A stretch of DNA of 64,000 bases from Paralithodes platypus (GCA_032716605.1 CM064502.1:54201645-54265644); one strand, 5' to 3'; counted from the stretch's first letter, positions 43,375 to 54,174 are shown. Made by a program: numbers and translations. The notes: generated by a model not told the origin, from the letters alone.

Positions 43375-43520
43375 GTATATAGGCCTACTCAGACACATAC
43401 CCCATAGTTGGGGGTGGCCAACTCGAGACAGAGCCCGAACAGAAACATTTAAAGTTCCAATTCTTATGGTCCGGGACCATTTTCGCGTTCCCTTGGCCCT
43501 TTCTCTTTCTCGTCGAGTAG
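43375..43520 (-). pseudogene. Possible LINE endonuclease N-terminal scrap
   Basis: The minus strand reads KGTRKWSRTIRIGTLNVSVRALSRVGHP. RIGTLNV followed by an S/T/R-rich stretch is how many RTE-type LINE endonucleases begin. The match is only about ten residues, with no endonuclease sequence after it, so this is tentative. Confidence 0.3.
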
Positions 43521-43734
43521 GTGGATTCAATTTCATAGATTTATAATTATACCGGGTATAAATATTGGTTCTACTGTTTTTACTTCTATATTTTATTGTA
43601 TATTTTGAATAATAGTTTTTATATTTGTTTTGTCTTCGGTACCGTACATTAATATACGACCATACTGTTATGCTGATACGGTACCTTTTTGTGGCTACCA
43701 TTATACATTTGTATATATTTTAGAAAGAATATAT

Positions 43735-43862
43735 GCGTGGCAAATGATTAACTGAAATATGTTTACCAATAGCATTCCAACATGTCTTCCTTAAGCTGAG
43801 TAAAATCGTCTAAAGCTATCCAGAATACAACGAAATATACTTAACCCTCCTCAGAATGTTAA
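43735..43862. mobile_element. TTAA-D-like MITE, right half
   Basis: CTTCCTTAAGCTGAGTAAAATCG, CTATCCAGAATACAACG, then CTTAACCCTCCTCAGAATG. Only the right arm is recognisable. Confidence 0.5.
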
Positions 43863-43960
43863 GAGGAGATGGGTTGTTTTTCTGGACCATCTTCTCCCTC
43901 ATGCTTAGCCACATTTGTTTTCAGATTTTAAGACGTCGGACGCATTAGTTATAAGTGGGG
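43859..43960 (+). mobile_element. TTAA-C MITE, truncated
   Basis: TTAAGAGGAGATGGGTTG to TTTTAAGACGTCGG, then breaks off at the start of the G-rich array. Confidence 0.75.
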
Positions 43961-44885
43961 AGGAGTGAAGATAGAAGGGGGAGGGGCTGCAATACGTGGG
44001 GAGGAGTTGTGATAGGAGGGGGAGGGGCTGCAATAATTGGGGAGGAGTTATTATAGAAGGGGGAGGGGCTGCATTAAGTGGGGAGGGGCTGCAATAAGTG
44101 GGGAGGAGCTATGATAGGAGGGGGAGGGGCTGCAATAAGTGGGGAGAAGGTATGATAGAAGGGGGAGGGGCTGCAATAAGTGAGGAGGAGCTGTGGTAGG
44201 AGGGGGAGGGGCTGCAATAAGTGGGGAGGAGCTATTATAGGAGGGGAGGGGCTGCAATAAGTGGGGAGAAGATATGATAGAAGGGGGAGGGGCTGCAATA
44301 AGTGAGGAGGAGCTGTGATAGGAGGGGGAGGGGCTGCAATAAGTGGGGAGGAGTTGTGATAGGAAGGGGAGGGGCTGCAATAAGTGGGGAGGAGCTGTGA
44401 TAGCAGGGGGAGGAGTTGTGATAGGAAGGGGAGGGGGTGTAATAAGTGGGGAGGAGCTGTGATAGGAAGGGGAGGGGCTGCAATAAGTGGGGAGGAGTTA
44501 ATAGGAGGGGGAGGGGCTGCAATAAGTGGGGAGGAGTTGTGGTAGGAAGGGGAGGGGCTGCAATAAGTGGGGAGGAGTTCTGATAGGAAGGGGAGGGGCT
44601 GCAATAAGTGGGGAGGAGTTAATAGGAGGGGGAGGGGCTGCAATAAGTGAAGAGGAGTTGTGATAGGAGGGAGATGGGCTGCAATAAGTGGGGAAGAGTT
44701 GAGATAGGAGGAGATAGGAGCTTCAATAAGTGGGGAGGAGTTGTGATAGGAGGATGGAGGGGTTGCAGTAAGGGAGGAGGAGTAGAGATAAGGAGGGGGA
44801 GGGGCTTCATTAAGTGGGGCAGAGTTGATATAGGAGGGGGAGGGGTTGTAGTATTTAGGAGAGGACCATTGGGGTTGAGATAGGA
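43961..44885. repeat. 41-bp G-rich minisatellite array
   Basis: About 22 imperfect units of ATAAGTGGGGAGGAGTTGTG plus ATAGGAGGGGGAGGGGCTGCA. It decays at the right side into GATAGGAG-type repeats and a poly-G run near 44940-44957. The + strand is nearly all purine with many G-runs. Confidence 0.93.
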
Positions 44886-45034
44886 GAGGGTTGGTGAAGG
44901 AAGGGGAGGAGTTTTGACATTGGTGGTGGTGGTGGGGGAGGGGGGGGGGGGGGGGGAGCTGAGATTTGAAGGGGAGGTGTAGAGCGGTTGAGAATGGACA
45001 TGGGAGAAGGGGTGATTAATCTAATTTATATATT

Positions 45035-45170
45035 TCACTCCCAACACCAAGCATCTCGCAATGAAATTAATGAAAGCATATGATCCACCCGGGATTCGAA
45101 CTTGAGTTACTAGGCTACAGATCTTAAACACTTAAACCATTACACCTTCAAGACATTTAAAGGTTAAGTA
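45035..45170 (-). mobile_element. SINE-3, tRNA-like, copy 1
   Basis: The minus strand has GGTGTAATGGTTTAAGTG (A-box-like) and AGTTCGAATCCCGGG (B box). The downstream GATCATATGCTTTCATTAAT is shared with the copy at 49770-49925. Confidence 0.55.
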
Positions 45171-45323
45171 CATGACTACAATTTTATATCCATTTATCGA
45201 ATACTTGTGATGAAATGACCGGAGGCGGGGAGTTGAAAAAGATGGGAGGGGTTTAGATAAGTAGAGGCGGACATGGAGTAGAAGGGGGATGGGCTTCCGT
45301 AGGTGGGGTGGGGTTGAAAATGA

Positions 45324-45561
45324 TTAAAACCCTTTCACGGTTTTTTTGACGCAGAGGTTGCCAGATTAACAATAATAAATAGAGTTCTCTCACTCATATA
45401 ATTACCTCTCCAAAATTAGTTTTCTGCCCACAGCTAACTCAAAGACAACTGCAGAGGTTGAAGTAACTAAACTAAATGTTTCTAAATACCCCTGATGGTA
45501 ACAAAGGCTTTCACGTATCCCTAATAGGCTCAAAATTGCGTCAAGAACGTGAGAGGGTTAA
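45324..45561. mobile_element. TTAA-E MITE
   Basis: Left AACCCTTTCACGGTTTTTTTGACGCA; right TGCGTCAAGAACGTGAGAGGGTTAA. These are inverted with few differences. TTAA flanks at 45324-45327 and 45558-45561. A different family from TTAA-D despite similar first bases. Confidence 0.7.
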
Positions 45562-45593
45562 GGAAGAGCTGCTAAGATAGGAAGAAAGTGGAT

Positions 45594-45954
45594 TTAACCC
45601 ATTCAGTACCGTACCTGGGACGTCCTTTTCATCATACTTTGGTAACTACTAGACGATATTATTCAGCTTAGGAAAGACCACTGGTAATAATAAGGCGCCA
45701 AACTATCTCAACCAACCCTTTTAACCCTTTCATTACCGGGTATGTTTGTTGTTTTAATTTCAGCTATACTTAGACGATTGTATGCAGCTTAGGAAGGATC
45801 TGCGGTAGTTACAAGGGTTAATTGAGGTAATCTGTAGCCTCTTAGTTGCTACACGTCCGTCCTAAGCTGTTAAAATAGTTTAATAATTGCCAATATATAA
45901 TGAAAAGAACGTCATCGGTACTGAAGGGGTTAACTACCACAGATCCTTCTGTAG
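45594..45954. mobile_element. TTAA-D MITE interrupted by another TTAA-D
   Basis: The left half (TTAACCCATTCAGTACC ... AACTATCTCAACCAACCCTT) and the right-half start (CTACCACAGATCCTTCT) belong to one element. The central TTAA of CCTTTTAACTACCACAG is occupied by a complete D copy. The outer element is then lost after ~25 bp of its right half. Confidence 0.88.
45721..45933. mobile_element. TTAA-D MITE, nested, complete
   Basis: 213 bp, TTAACCCTTTCATTACCGG to ATCGGTACTGAAGGGGTTAA, with TTAA present on both sides. Confidence 0.92.
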
Positions 45955-45961
45955 GGTGACC

Positions 45962-46126
45962 GGTCAACTCAACCAGTAGACCATTTCAACCAGTAGCTCT
46001 CAACCAGTACCAAATCAACCAATACGGTTAGGTTAGTACTATATTTTGGCACTGGTTTGGTTGGTCTGGGTTAATTTAGCACTGGTTGAGAGCTACTGGT
46101 TGAAATAGTCTACTGGTTGAGATGAC
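45962..46126. mobile_element. Foldback element H, copy 2
   Basis: The left series CAACCAGTAGACC, TTTCAACCAGTAGCTCTCAA, CCAGTACCAAA is answered by the exact inverse on the right: GCACTGG, TTGAGAGCTACTGGTTGAAA, GTCTACTGGTTG. Each arm itself contains direct repeats of CAACCAGTA. Confidence 0.75.
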
Positions 46127-46371
46127 ATGGAACACCTTCTGTAGTATGAGTCTTCCCCATCTGTTTTTATCTTCGCACTTTCTATGTCTCCCTCTTTTCA
46201 ATGCCTCCAAGTTTTATCTCTTTTTATTCCTCTTTTTTTTATTCTCCGCGTTATTCTTATTCATTCCATTTTCTATGTTATTATTCCTCGCGTTATTCTT
46301 ATTCATTCCATTTTCTATGTTATTCCACTTTTTTCCTCCCACTTTTTATTCTTCGTTTATATTGCTTCCAC

Positions 46372-46736
46372 TTAAGGGGAGAGTAGACAATTTTTCTGGA
46401 CCCCCTTCTCCCTAATGTTTAGCCCCACTAGTTTTGAGATTTTAAGACGTTGGTTCCATTAGTTTGGGGATTTTATGACCTTTCACCCCATTTCTTTGTC
46501 AATACTAGGACCCTTCGTGCCATTTAGGTGTCGATTTTTTTCCTGGCGAGCGATAGCGAGCCTGTAATTTTAGTAGGAATCGGCCTTTGGCCAAGACATT
46601 CTTCTACCGAAAATTTTACAAATCTATCTTGAAGGGGGGGGGGGGGGGTTTCTAAGCCTTATGGAGGTCTAGGGAGGAAACAAAAAATACATGAATAACT
46701 GAACAACAACAACAACAACAGCCACCGTCCCCCTAA
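46372..46736 (+). mobile_element. TTAA-C MITE
   Basis: TTAAGGGGAGAGTAGACAA to CCACCGTCCCCCTAA. The core is present; the tail has a G run (46636-46648) and a CAA repeat. Confidence 0.8.
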
Positions 46737-46884
46737 CTTGCATATAAAATAATACATCTTTCGTTTTATACATATTATAATATATATTTCTATTATATTT
46801 ATATTCTTCTCCACTTTGTCTAGCCTCTCCATATTATAATTTGGCTGGTGTATCCGTCTGCTTCAACTCTTGCCATCATTTACG

Positions 46885-47272
46885 TTAAGGGAGCCCACCT
46901 CGCTTTTGTTTTCTCTGTCTCTCCCTCTCTCTTTGGCTTGTATCCATTCGGTCTCATTCAGCCTACTGTTTTAAGACGTTTAACCCCACCCAGGTGTCAA
47001 TATTTTCCTGGCGAGCGGTAGCGAGCCAGCATATATATATTTTTGGTTTTGACAGAAAGCTAAATTTGTACATTTTTCGATAGAAAAATGTCTCCGGCGA
47101 AGCCGGATTTCTCTATACAATGCTGGCTCGCTATCGCTCGCCAGGAATAAATCGACACCTGGATGGGGATAATCGTCTTAAAATAGTTGGCTGAATGGGG
47201 CCGAATGGATACAAGCCAGGGCAAGAGAGAAAAGGAGAGACAGATAAACAAAAGCAGGTGACACCCCCTTAA
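46885..47272 (-). mobile_element. TTAA-B MITE with two different ends
   Basis: Left TTAAGGGAGCCCACCTCGC, right GCAGGTGACACCCCCTTAA. Internal arms pair over about 100 bp. Core TCCGGC-GAA-GCCGGA. Confidence 0.87.
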
Positions 47273-47395
47273 TATGACTTTTGTTTAGCTTTATTACACT
47301 CTTTGTTCTCCATTGGTGTGTAGTTCCCCTCTGCACATTATCGGTACTTTCACAGTTTTCGTTTCCTCTACGTAGCAATGAATCTCCTATTGTAT

Positions 47396-47731
47396 TTAAG
47401 GGGAGGTTTTTAGTTTGGTCTCTAGATATCTATCAAGCTTAAAATTACACCCCCTTGAGCCCCTTTCAAGATAAATTTGTACATTTTTCGGTAGAAAAAT
47501 GTCCCGGCTGAAAGCCGGTTCCTCTTAAATTACAGGCTCGCTATCGCTCGCCAGGATAAAATCGACACCTAAATTGCACGAAAGGTCTTAAAATTGACAG
47601 AAATGGGTTGAAAGTTCTTAAAATCATCAAAATAATGGGGCGAACGTCTTAAAATTAGAAAAACAATGGGGCTAAACATGAGGGAGAAAGGAGTCAAGAA
47701 AAAAGTCCTTCAAGTGGAGATCTCCCCTTAA
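47396..47731 (-). mobile_element. TTAA-A MITE
   Basis: TTAAGGGGAGGTTTTTAG to GGAGATCTCCCCTTAA. Core stem CCGGCT-GAA-AGCCGG at 47504-47518. Shares its last TTAA with the following TTAA-D. Confidence 0.9.
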
Positions 47732-47957
47732 CCCTTTGAGTACCAGCGACGTGTGTTATATTTGACTCTAGCTATATTTAGACGATATTATGCAGCTTAG
47801 GAAGGATGTGGGGTAGGCTAGTTAGTTAAAAGGGTCGGTTGAGATAGTTTGAAGGCTTATGATGGCTAGAGGCACTTCCTAAGCTGACTATAGAATCGTC
47901 TAGTAGTTGCCAGAATGTGATGCAAAGTACGCCCCCTGGTACTACTGAATGGGTTAT
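47728..47957. mobile_element. TTAA-D MITE
   Basis: TTAACCCTTTGAGTACCAGCG to TGGTACTACTGAATGGGTTAT. Small insertions (GGCTAGTTAGTTA) make it 230 bp. Confidence 0.83.
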
Positions 47958-48002
47958 CGCGTTCTCCGTCCAACGTTATATTTTCTGCTTAAAAGTAATG
48001 AT

Positions 48003-48336
48003 TTAAGGGGAGGTATTTAGTTTGTACCCTAGACCTCCATCAAGCTTAAAAATTACACTCCCTAGACCCCCTTCAAGATAAATTTGTACATTTTTCGGTA
48101 GAAAAATGTCCCGGCCGAAGGCCGTTTCCTCTAGCATTACAGGCTCGCTATCGCTCGCCAGGAAAAAATCGACACCTAAAAGGCACGAAATTTCTAAAAA
48201 TTGACAAATGGGGCGAAAGTTTTTAAAATCGCCAAATTAATGGGGCGAACGTCTTAAAATCTCAATAGCAGTGGAGTTAAACATGAGGGAGAAAGGGGTT
48301 AAGAAAAAAATCCCTCAAGTGGAAATCTCCCTTTAA
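48003..48336 (-). mobile_element. TTAA-A MITE
   Basis: TTAAGGGGAGGTATTTAG to GGAAATCTCCCTTTAA, with the core CCGGCCGAAGGCCG. Confidence 0.88.
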
Positions 48337-48481
48337 TGGCGAATGTTTTGCACGCTGACGGAATAAGTTAAAATACAATTAGTGAAGCCCAATAATCGAG
48401 TTGGTATGGTTCACAAGTTCTCGCTCACTTATCATTTTTAGCGTTCAGAAGTGGGGGACCGCTTTTTTGGCGTTCTGAACA

Positions 48482-49210
48482 CACACACACGCGCACATGC
48501 ACACACACGCCCATGCACACATATACAGCTCACCTACTCTTATACACACATACAGGTCACCTTCTCTCACACACATACTCACATTCAACTCACTTACTTA
48601 CACAAACACCCACACAACCAACTCGCCTACTAACACAAACACCCACACAACCAACTCACTTACTAACACAAACACCCACACAACCAACTCACTTACTTAC
48701 ACAAACACCCACACAACCAACTCACCTACTAACACAAACACCCACACAACCAACTCACTTACTTACACAAACACCCAGACAACCAACTCACCTACTAACA
48801 CAAACATCCACACAACCAACTCACCTACTAACACAAACATCCACACAACCAACTCACTTACTAACACAAACATCCACACAACCAACTCACTTACTAACAC
48901 AAACACCCACACAACCAACTCACTTACTTACACAAACACCCACACAACCAACTCACTTACTTACACAAACACCCACACAACCAACTCACCTACTAACACA
49001 AACATCCACACAACCAACTCACTTACTAACACAAACACCCACACAACCAACTCACTTACTTACACAAACACCCACACAACCAACTCACCTACTAACACAA
49101 ACACCCACACAACCAACTCACTTACTTACACAAACATCCACACAACCAACTCACTTACTAACACAAACACCCACACAACCAACTCACTTACTAACACAAA
49201 CACCCACACC
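48482..49210. repeat. 33-bp minisatellite array, part 1
   Basis: After a CA tract, ~20 units of ACACAAACACCCACACAACC plus AACTCACTTACTA. Variants: CCC/TCC, CACTT/CACCT, ACTAAC/ACTTAC. Because 33 is a multiple of three, two frames stay open for over 700 bp, giving Thr/Asn/His repeats. There is no evidence of expression. Confidence 0.95.
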
Positions 49211-49290
49211 CATTTTGATAATTTAATTTGACTTTATATTGTCCTTGTCCCAATTTTGGTTTGTTTAGTTTGCAAGTTTTACATTTTAAT

Positions 49291-49514
49291 GTTAACTTAC
49301 ACAAACACCCACACAACCAACTCACTTACTTACACAAACACCCACACAACCAACTCACCTACTAACACAAACATCCACACAACCAACTCACTTACTTACA
49401 CAAACACCCACACAACCAACTCACCTAGTAACACAAACACCCACACAACCAACTCGCCTACTAACACAAACACCCACACAACCAACTCACCTACTAACAC
49501 AAACACCCACACAT
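49291..49514. repeat. 33-bp minisatellite array, part 2
   Basis: The same unit resumes for about seven copies after an 80-bp break of T-rich sequence. Confidence 0.95.
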
Positions 49515-49769
49515 GTCTTACTTTCAAGTGATGACTGGCAGAGGAGTGGGTTGTAGTATTTACAGTTTTCACCAAATTTTCATTTGCCATCTCTGATCAT
49601 ACTGTTGCAAATTTTCGGGTGCTAAAATCTGCATTTTACTCCATTAAATTCACCAGCCCAAAGTGGCACATTCATTGCAGGTGATAGGCCTATCTGCATA
49701 TCGGTGTAGCTGATCTTTGTGTGCCCGAGTGTGTTGAGGTGGTGATTGGTGATTAAGTAACACCCTCTT

Positions 49770-49925
49770 CTTAACATTAATCATCAATTACAAACCCGAA
49801 TGCACTTGAATAAACTAATGACAGCATATGGTCCTCCCGGGATTCCAACTTGGGACACCACACCCATAACATACGGTAAGCATCTAAACCATTACACCAC
49901 CAACACAGTTGGAGGTTGAATACAC
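49770..49925 (-). mobile_element. SINE-3, tRNA-like, copy 2
   Basis: The minus strand has GGTGGTGTAATGGTTTAGATGC, then GTTGGAATCCCGGGAGGACC, then ATATGCTGTCATTAGT. The B box is altered (GTTGGAATCCC). Homologous to 45035-45170. Confidence 0.55.
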
Positions 49926-49975
49926 GATGCCATTTCCCTTGTACCGGAATGCATGTGTTGCCTTGGGACCTGTCC

Positions 49976-50354
49976 TTAAGGGAGCCCACCTCGCTTTTTT
50001 TCTTTCTCTCCCTCTCTCTTTGGCTTGCATCTATTCGGCACCATTCAGCCTACTGTTTTAAGACGTTTACCCCATCCAGGTGTCAATATATTCCTGGCGA
50101 GCGGTAGCGAACCAGCATATATATACGTTTGTTTTGACAGCAAGTTAAATTTGTACATTTTTCGATAGAAAAATTTCTCCGGCGAAGCCGGATTTCTCCC
50201 TACAATGCTGGCTCGCTATTGCTCGCCAGGAAGAAATTTACATCTGGATGGGGATAAACGTCTTAAAACAGTTGGCTGAATGGGGCCGAATGGATACAAG
50301 CCAGAGAAAGTGATAAAAGGAGAGAAAGAGAAAAAAGCAGGTGACCCGCCTATT
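49976..50354 (-). mobile_element. TTAA-B MITE with two different ends
   Basis: Left TTAAGGGAGCCCACCTCGC, right GCAGGTGACCCGCCTATT (terminal TTAA lost). Arms and core as in the other copies. Confidence 0.83.
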
Positions 50355-50841
50355 GATTCCTCCTGACTGGCATTATCTATCTCTTGATTGGTTGTGGCTG
50401 GAGTACCCTGTGCTGCCGTGTTGTTGTTGCTCGGGGGAGTCGGGTACTGAATAAAGTCCTTCTGCATGGACGACGGTTTTGGGTGACAGAAGGGTCTCAG
50501 TTGGGCAGATACAGGGGGGAAAGGGGTGAGGTGACTTGTCGGGGTGTGGTTGGTTGTGAAAGGCAATGTGGGGGTGTGGGAGGATGAAAGTTACGGGTAT
50601 TTGAGTTTGAGGGAGAGTGAGCACAGACAGGTGAACATGTATCACTGTTATGTAGTGTGACAGCCAGTGACTAAGATCTTTTATGAATTGCGAGGTTGAT
50701 GTTAAGTTTGTAGGCGACTGTGTTTTGGTGTCAGAATGGGGTGAAATATTTTAATTTTAGCAAAGCCATTTGGATTTTGTTTTGTTTTGGCCAAGTTTTT
50801 CCATCACGTGAGTAAACTCTTTATTTAGCATTTTCTAGAGC
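50355..50841. other. Unique-looking sequence with a short open frame
   Basis: Not obviously repetitive. The minus strand is open over about 50590-50355, giving a Pro/Thr/Ser/Gln-rich reading (SMQKDFIQYPTPPSNNN, ATTNQEIDNASQEES) before running into the TTAA-B element. There is no ATG at the listed 5' end and no recognised domain. It could be a degraded exon or chance. Confidence 0.35.
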
Positions 50842-51177
50842 TTAAGGGGTGTTTTTTAGTGTGTTTCCTAGACTTCCATCAAGCTTGAAATTGCAACCCC
50901 TTGACCCCCTTTCAAGATTAATTTGTAAATTTTTCGGTAGAAAAATGTCCCGGCCAGAGGCCGGTTCCTCTTATAGTACAAGCTCGCTATCGCTCGCCAG
51001 GAAAAAATCGACACCTAAATGGCTCGAAAGGTCTTAAAAGTGACATAAATGGGTCGAAAGTTCTTAAAATCGCCTAACTAATGGGGCGAACGTCTTAAAA
51101 TCTCAAAAGCAATGGGGCTAAACATGAGGAAGCAAGGGGTAATTAAAAAAATCCCTCAAGTGGAAATCTCCCCTTAT
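50842..51177 (-). mobile_element. TTAA-A MITE
   Basis: TTAAGGGGTGTTTTTTAGTG to GGAAATCTCCCCTTAT. Core hairpin CCGGCC-AGA-GGCCGG. Confidence 0.87.
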
Positions 51178-51407
51178 TAAGTTCATTTAATTCATTGAAG
51201 CACTTTACACATGCACATCCTTATTTATATCTTTGTTCTGCGTACCCATGTATTGCTAATGGAATAGCAATTTACATTCGTCTGACTGTATGTTGCACTT
51301 AATCCTCGTACTTTGCTGCCATTTATTACATTTATCAGTATCCATATTTGATTTTTAGCTTAGTCTAAGTTCGCTATTATTATTCTTTTCCTTTACTGAT
51401 ATCTTTC

Positions 51408-51447
51408 TATTTACTCAGGCCCAATCCCCACTGTTCCTATTGGTTTG
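51408..51447 (-). repeat. Retroposon 3' end P, reverse copy
   Basis: TATTTACTCAGGCCCAATCC, then CCACTGTTCC, is the inverse of the P sequence at 12245 and 53905. Confidence 0.55.
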
Positions 51448-51475
51448 TGTTTTCTTTTTCCTGATATACATATAA

Positions 51476-51507
51476 TTATATATATATATAATATTATATA
51501 TATATAC

Positions 51508-51568
<61 letters not shown>
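51476..51568. repeat. (AT)n microsatellite
   Basis: AT runs with one ACGGT interruption. Confidence 0.95.
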
Positions 51569-51570
<2 letters not shown>

Positions 51571-51707
51571 AGGTGTTTAGGGTGAGGAGTGGTGTGACGC
51601 ATGGTGCTGTGTGGTGGACCCTTGGGTTGCACGTTGTGGGGTCGCCAGGGGTCAGGGGCCTGGAGTGGGGTCGGAGGGAGGCCATGTTATTGGTCTTATT
51701 AATCACT

Positions 51708-52033
51708 TTAAGGGGAGATCTCCACTTGAGGGATTTTTGTCTTGACCCCTTTCTCCCTCATGTTTAGCCCCATTGTTTTTTATATTATAAAACGTTTGCC
51801 CCATTAGTTTAGCGATTTTAAGAACTTTCACCCCATATTAAGACCTTTCGTGCCATTCAGGTGTCGATTTTATCCTGGCGAGCGATAGCGAGCCTGTAAT
51901 TTAAGAGGAACCGGCCTTTGGCCTGGACATTTCTCTACCGAAAAATGTACAAATTTATCTTGAAAGGGGGTCAAGGGGGTGACATTTTTAGATTGCTGGA
52001 GGCGTAGGAAACAAACTAAAAACCTCCCCTTAA
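51708..52033 (+). mobile_element. TTAA-A MITE
   Basis: TTAAGGGGAGATCTCCACTTG to AAAAACCTCCCCTTAA. A ~20-bp deletion removes part of the second TTTTAAGA module. Confidence 0.88.
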
Positions 52034-52044
52034 CGGATGGTTGT

Positions 52045-52894
52045 TTAAGGGGGGTCACCGGATTTTGTTTTTATCTTTCTCTCCTTTTCTCTCTTTCTCT
52101 GGCTTGTATCCATTCGGCCCCATTCAACCAACTGTTTTAAGACGTGGCAGAGTGGTCTTGCCACTGGCCTGGTAATCCAATGGACCCGGGTTCGAATCCC
52201 AATATGTCAATGGGAAGATATTATTGGGATGGAATTTGTGCTGTACCTAGTATCAGTGCATTATCACAGCACACCGAAATGCCTAAAAAATACCCTCATT
52301 GTTCCCTGATTAAATAGCACTGTATGAATATTCCCATATTCAAAATATGTTACAGGGGGGCAATGCCTAGTTAATTACTCAATAGGTGGCGTTCTGAGAG
52401 TGAGGGTCAGAGTGTGGAGGATGAGACGGTGAAGTGCAGAGGCGAAGCGGCTTCAGAGATGGAGTTGCTTCGAGCTGGGGTGCTTCGCATGTCTCACTCC
52501 CTAGACTGGAACAAGACCTCACGGGCCTCACCGAGTTCAGCGGTGTAGTGTAAAGGCTCTCAGCCTATGCCCGAGAGGGAGTAGTTGGAATATAGAAAAC
52601 AAAAAAATCCAGGTGACAATTTCTTCCTGGCGAGCGATAGCGATCCTGCATTGTATGGAGAAATCCGGCTTCGCCGGAGAAATTTTTCTATCGAAAAATG
52701 TACAAATTTAGCTTGCTGTCAGAACTAAAATATATATATACTGTATATATGCTGGCTCGCTACCGCTCGCCAGGAAAATATTGACACCTGGATGGGGGTA
52801 AACGTCTTCAAACAGTAGTCTGAATGGGGCCGAACGGATACAAGCCAAAGAGAGAGGGAGAGAAAGAAAGCAAGCGAGGTGGGCTCTCCCTTAA
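52045..52894 (+). mobile_element. TTAA-B MITE interrupted by SINE-4
   Basis: The left end TTAAGGGGGGTCACCGG runs to TTTTAAGACG (52143). The element resumes at ATCCAGGTGACAATTTC (about 52607) and ends CGAGGTGGGCTCTCCCTTAA. The two ends are of different types. Arms, core hairpins and inner TATATA loop are otherwise intact. Confidence 0.85.
52144..52606 (+). mobile_element. SINE-4, tRNA-derived, inside TTAA-B
   Basis: A tRNA-like head has A box TGGCAGAGTGGTC and B box GGGTTCGAATCCC. The region between (CTGGCCTGGTAATCCAATGG) resembles an anticodon arm with loop CTGGTAA (GGT, threonine-like, imperfect stem). A ~390-bp unrelated body follows and ends in an A-rich tail (GAAAACAAAAAAATCC). Position inside a MITE defines both ends well. 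Confidence 0.75.
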
Positions 52895-53070
52895 ACGTTT
52901 ATAGGGTAGCCTAAACTAAAACTTTACTGGGTGGGCTGACGGCGCGGCGCCCCGGTGGGTAATACTATCACTGATATGTATTGATTGATGTATTTATTGT
53001 CAAGGCCTACACTGTATGATAGGCTTCTTGTTGGCGTAAAGTTTCGTCAGGAGGGCTGGGAGTTTGGTCT

Positions 53071-53405
53071 TTAAGGGGAGGTTTTTAGTATGTTTCCTAC
53101 TCCTCCAGCAATCTAAAAATGTCACCCCCTTGACCCCCTTTCAAGATAAATTTGTACATTTTTCGGTAGAAAAATTTCCCGGCCGAAGGCCGGTTGCTCT
53201 TAAATTACAGGCTCGCTATCGCTCGCCAGGATAAAATCGACACCTAAATGGCACGAAAGGTCTTAAAATTGACAGAATGGGGCTGAAATTCTTAAAATCA
53301 CCAAACCAATGGGGCAAGCGTCTTAAAATCTCAAAAGCAAGGGGGCTAGACATGAGGGAGAAAGGAGTCAAGAAAAAAGTCCCTCAAGTGGAAATCTCCC
53401 CTTAA
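53071..53405 (-). mobile_element. TTAA-A MITE
   Basis: TTAAGGGGAGGTTTTTAG to GGAAATCTCCCCTTAA. Core stem CCGGCC-GAA-GGCCGG. Confidence 0.9.
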
Positions 53406-53622
53406 AGCCGGTATCACACGAGAGCTTTTATAGTCAACATTCGATGATCAAAAATTTTCTGGCATCATTTCTGGAATATGTTACGCTGGTATAGGAAACT
53501 AGACTGATGATAGGTGAACTTAGGTGACTGAAATCTAATAAATATGTTGACCTCATAAGCTGCCAGACCAGTGTTGAGGATAAATGTTGAGTAAAAAAAG
53601 TGTTCGTGTGATACCGGCTTTA
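53403..53622. mobile_element. K element, TIR MITE
   Basis: TAAAGCCGGTATCACACGA at the left and its exact inverse TCGTGTGATACCGGCTTTA at the right, about 220 bp apart. Inner arms are only partly paired. It adjoins the TTAA of the previous element. Superfamily not determined. Confidence 0.7.
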
Positions 53623-53859
53623 TATGTGTATATAGCCAGGCATATAACAATTTATGAAGGGTGCGCCTGGAAGTGTGGTGGTAGAGGGCTTCGCTGCATG
53701 TCTGCCTGCCGAGATCGGAGCCTCTCCGGGTGGTCGGGGGGCCGGGGGAGTGCTGAAGGGACCTTGGTGACCCTGGTCTCTGGGTCTTCTGGATGACCTA
53801 GATGTGTGTGAATTTGTGTTTTGTTGTGTTATGTGTTGACCCTGTTCTTGCTCTGTCTT

Positions 53860-53972
53860 GAGTCCCCCCCCCAAAAAAAAAAATATATAAAAAAAAAAAA
53901 AAAAAATAGGAAAAGTGGGGATTGGGCCTGAGTAAATAGATAGACAGATAGATAGATAGATAGATAGATAGA
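53860..53972 (+). repeat. Retroposon 3' end P with A-runs and (GATA)n
   Basis: C run, A runs, then AAAGTGGGGATTGGGCCTGA, GTAAATAGATA and (GATA)n. This is the best example of P ending in a simple repeat. Confidence 0.6.
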
Positions 53973-54174
53973 CGTGTAGGGTCAGTAGCTTAGATGGCCC
54001 TTGCTTGTGTTATGGTGCCAATACGAGCTGTTTACTTTAATTAGTATTCATTTTCCGTTGATCATTATTTTTCCTACCTTTTTGGCGGGCTTTTTTTTTT
54101 TTTGAGGGCCAATTTGATGTAAGAAGGGCTGGGGTTTGAGCATACGATTGTTTGCTTAGCCAGTCTATTGATTA

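Noticed and set aside
48482..49514. Repeat-spacer look with regular 33-bp period, and 240-codon open frames
   Set aside because: Not CRISPR: there are no unique spacers. The open frames exist because 33 is divisible by three and the unit lacks stops. Composition (Thr/Asn/His) is that of CA-rich repeat DNA.
50216..50645. Minus-strand Pro/Thr-rich frames as an exon
   Set aside because: The frame runs into a TTAA-B element, begins at a non-ATG codon and has no recognised domain. Kept only as an unclassified stretch.
52144..52225. A functional tRNA (Thr-like, loop CTGGTAA)
   Set aside because: The anticodon stem has mismatches and the sequence continues into a long body and A-rich tail inside a MITE.
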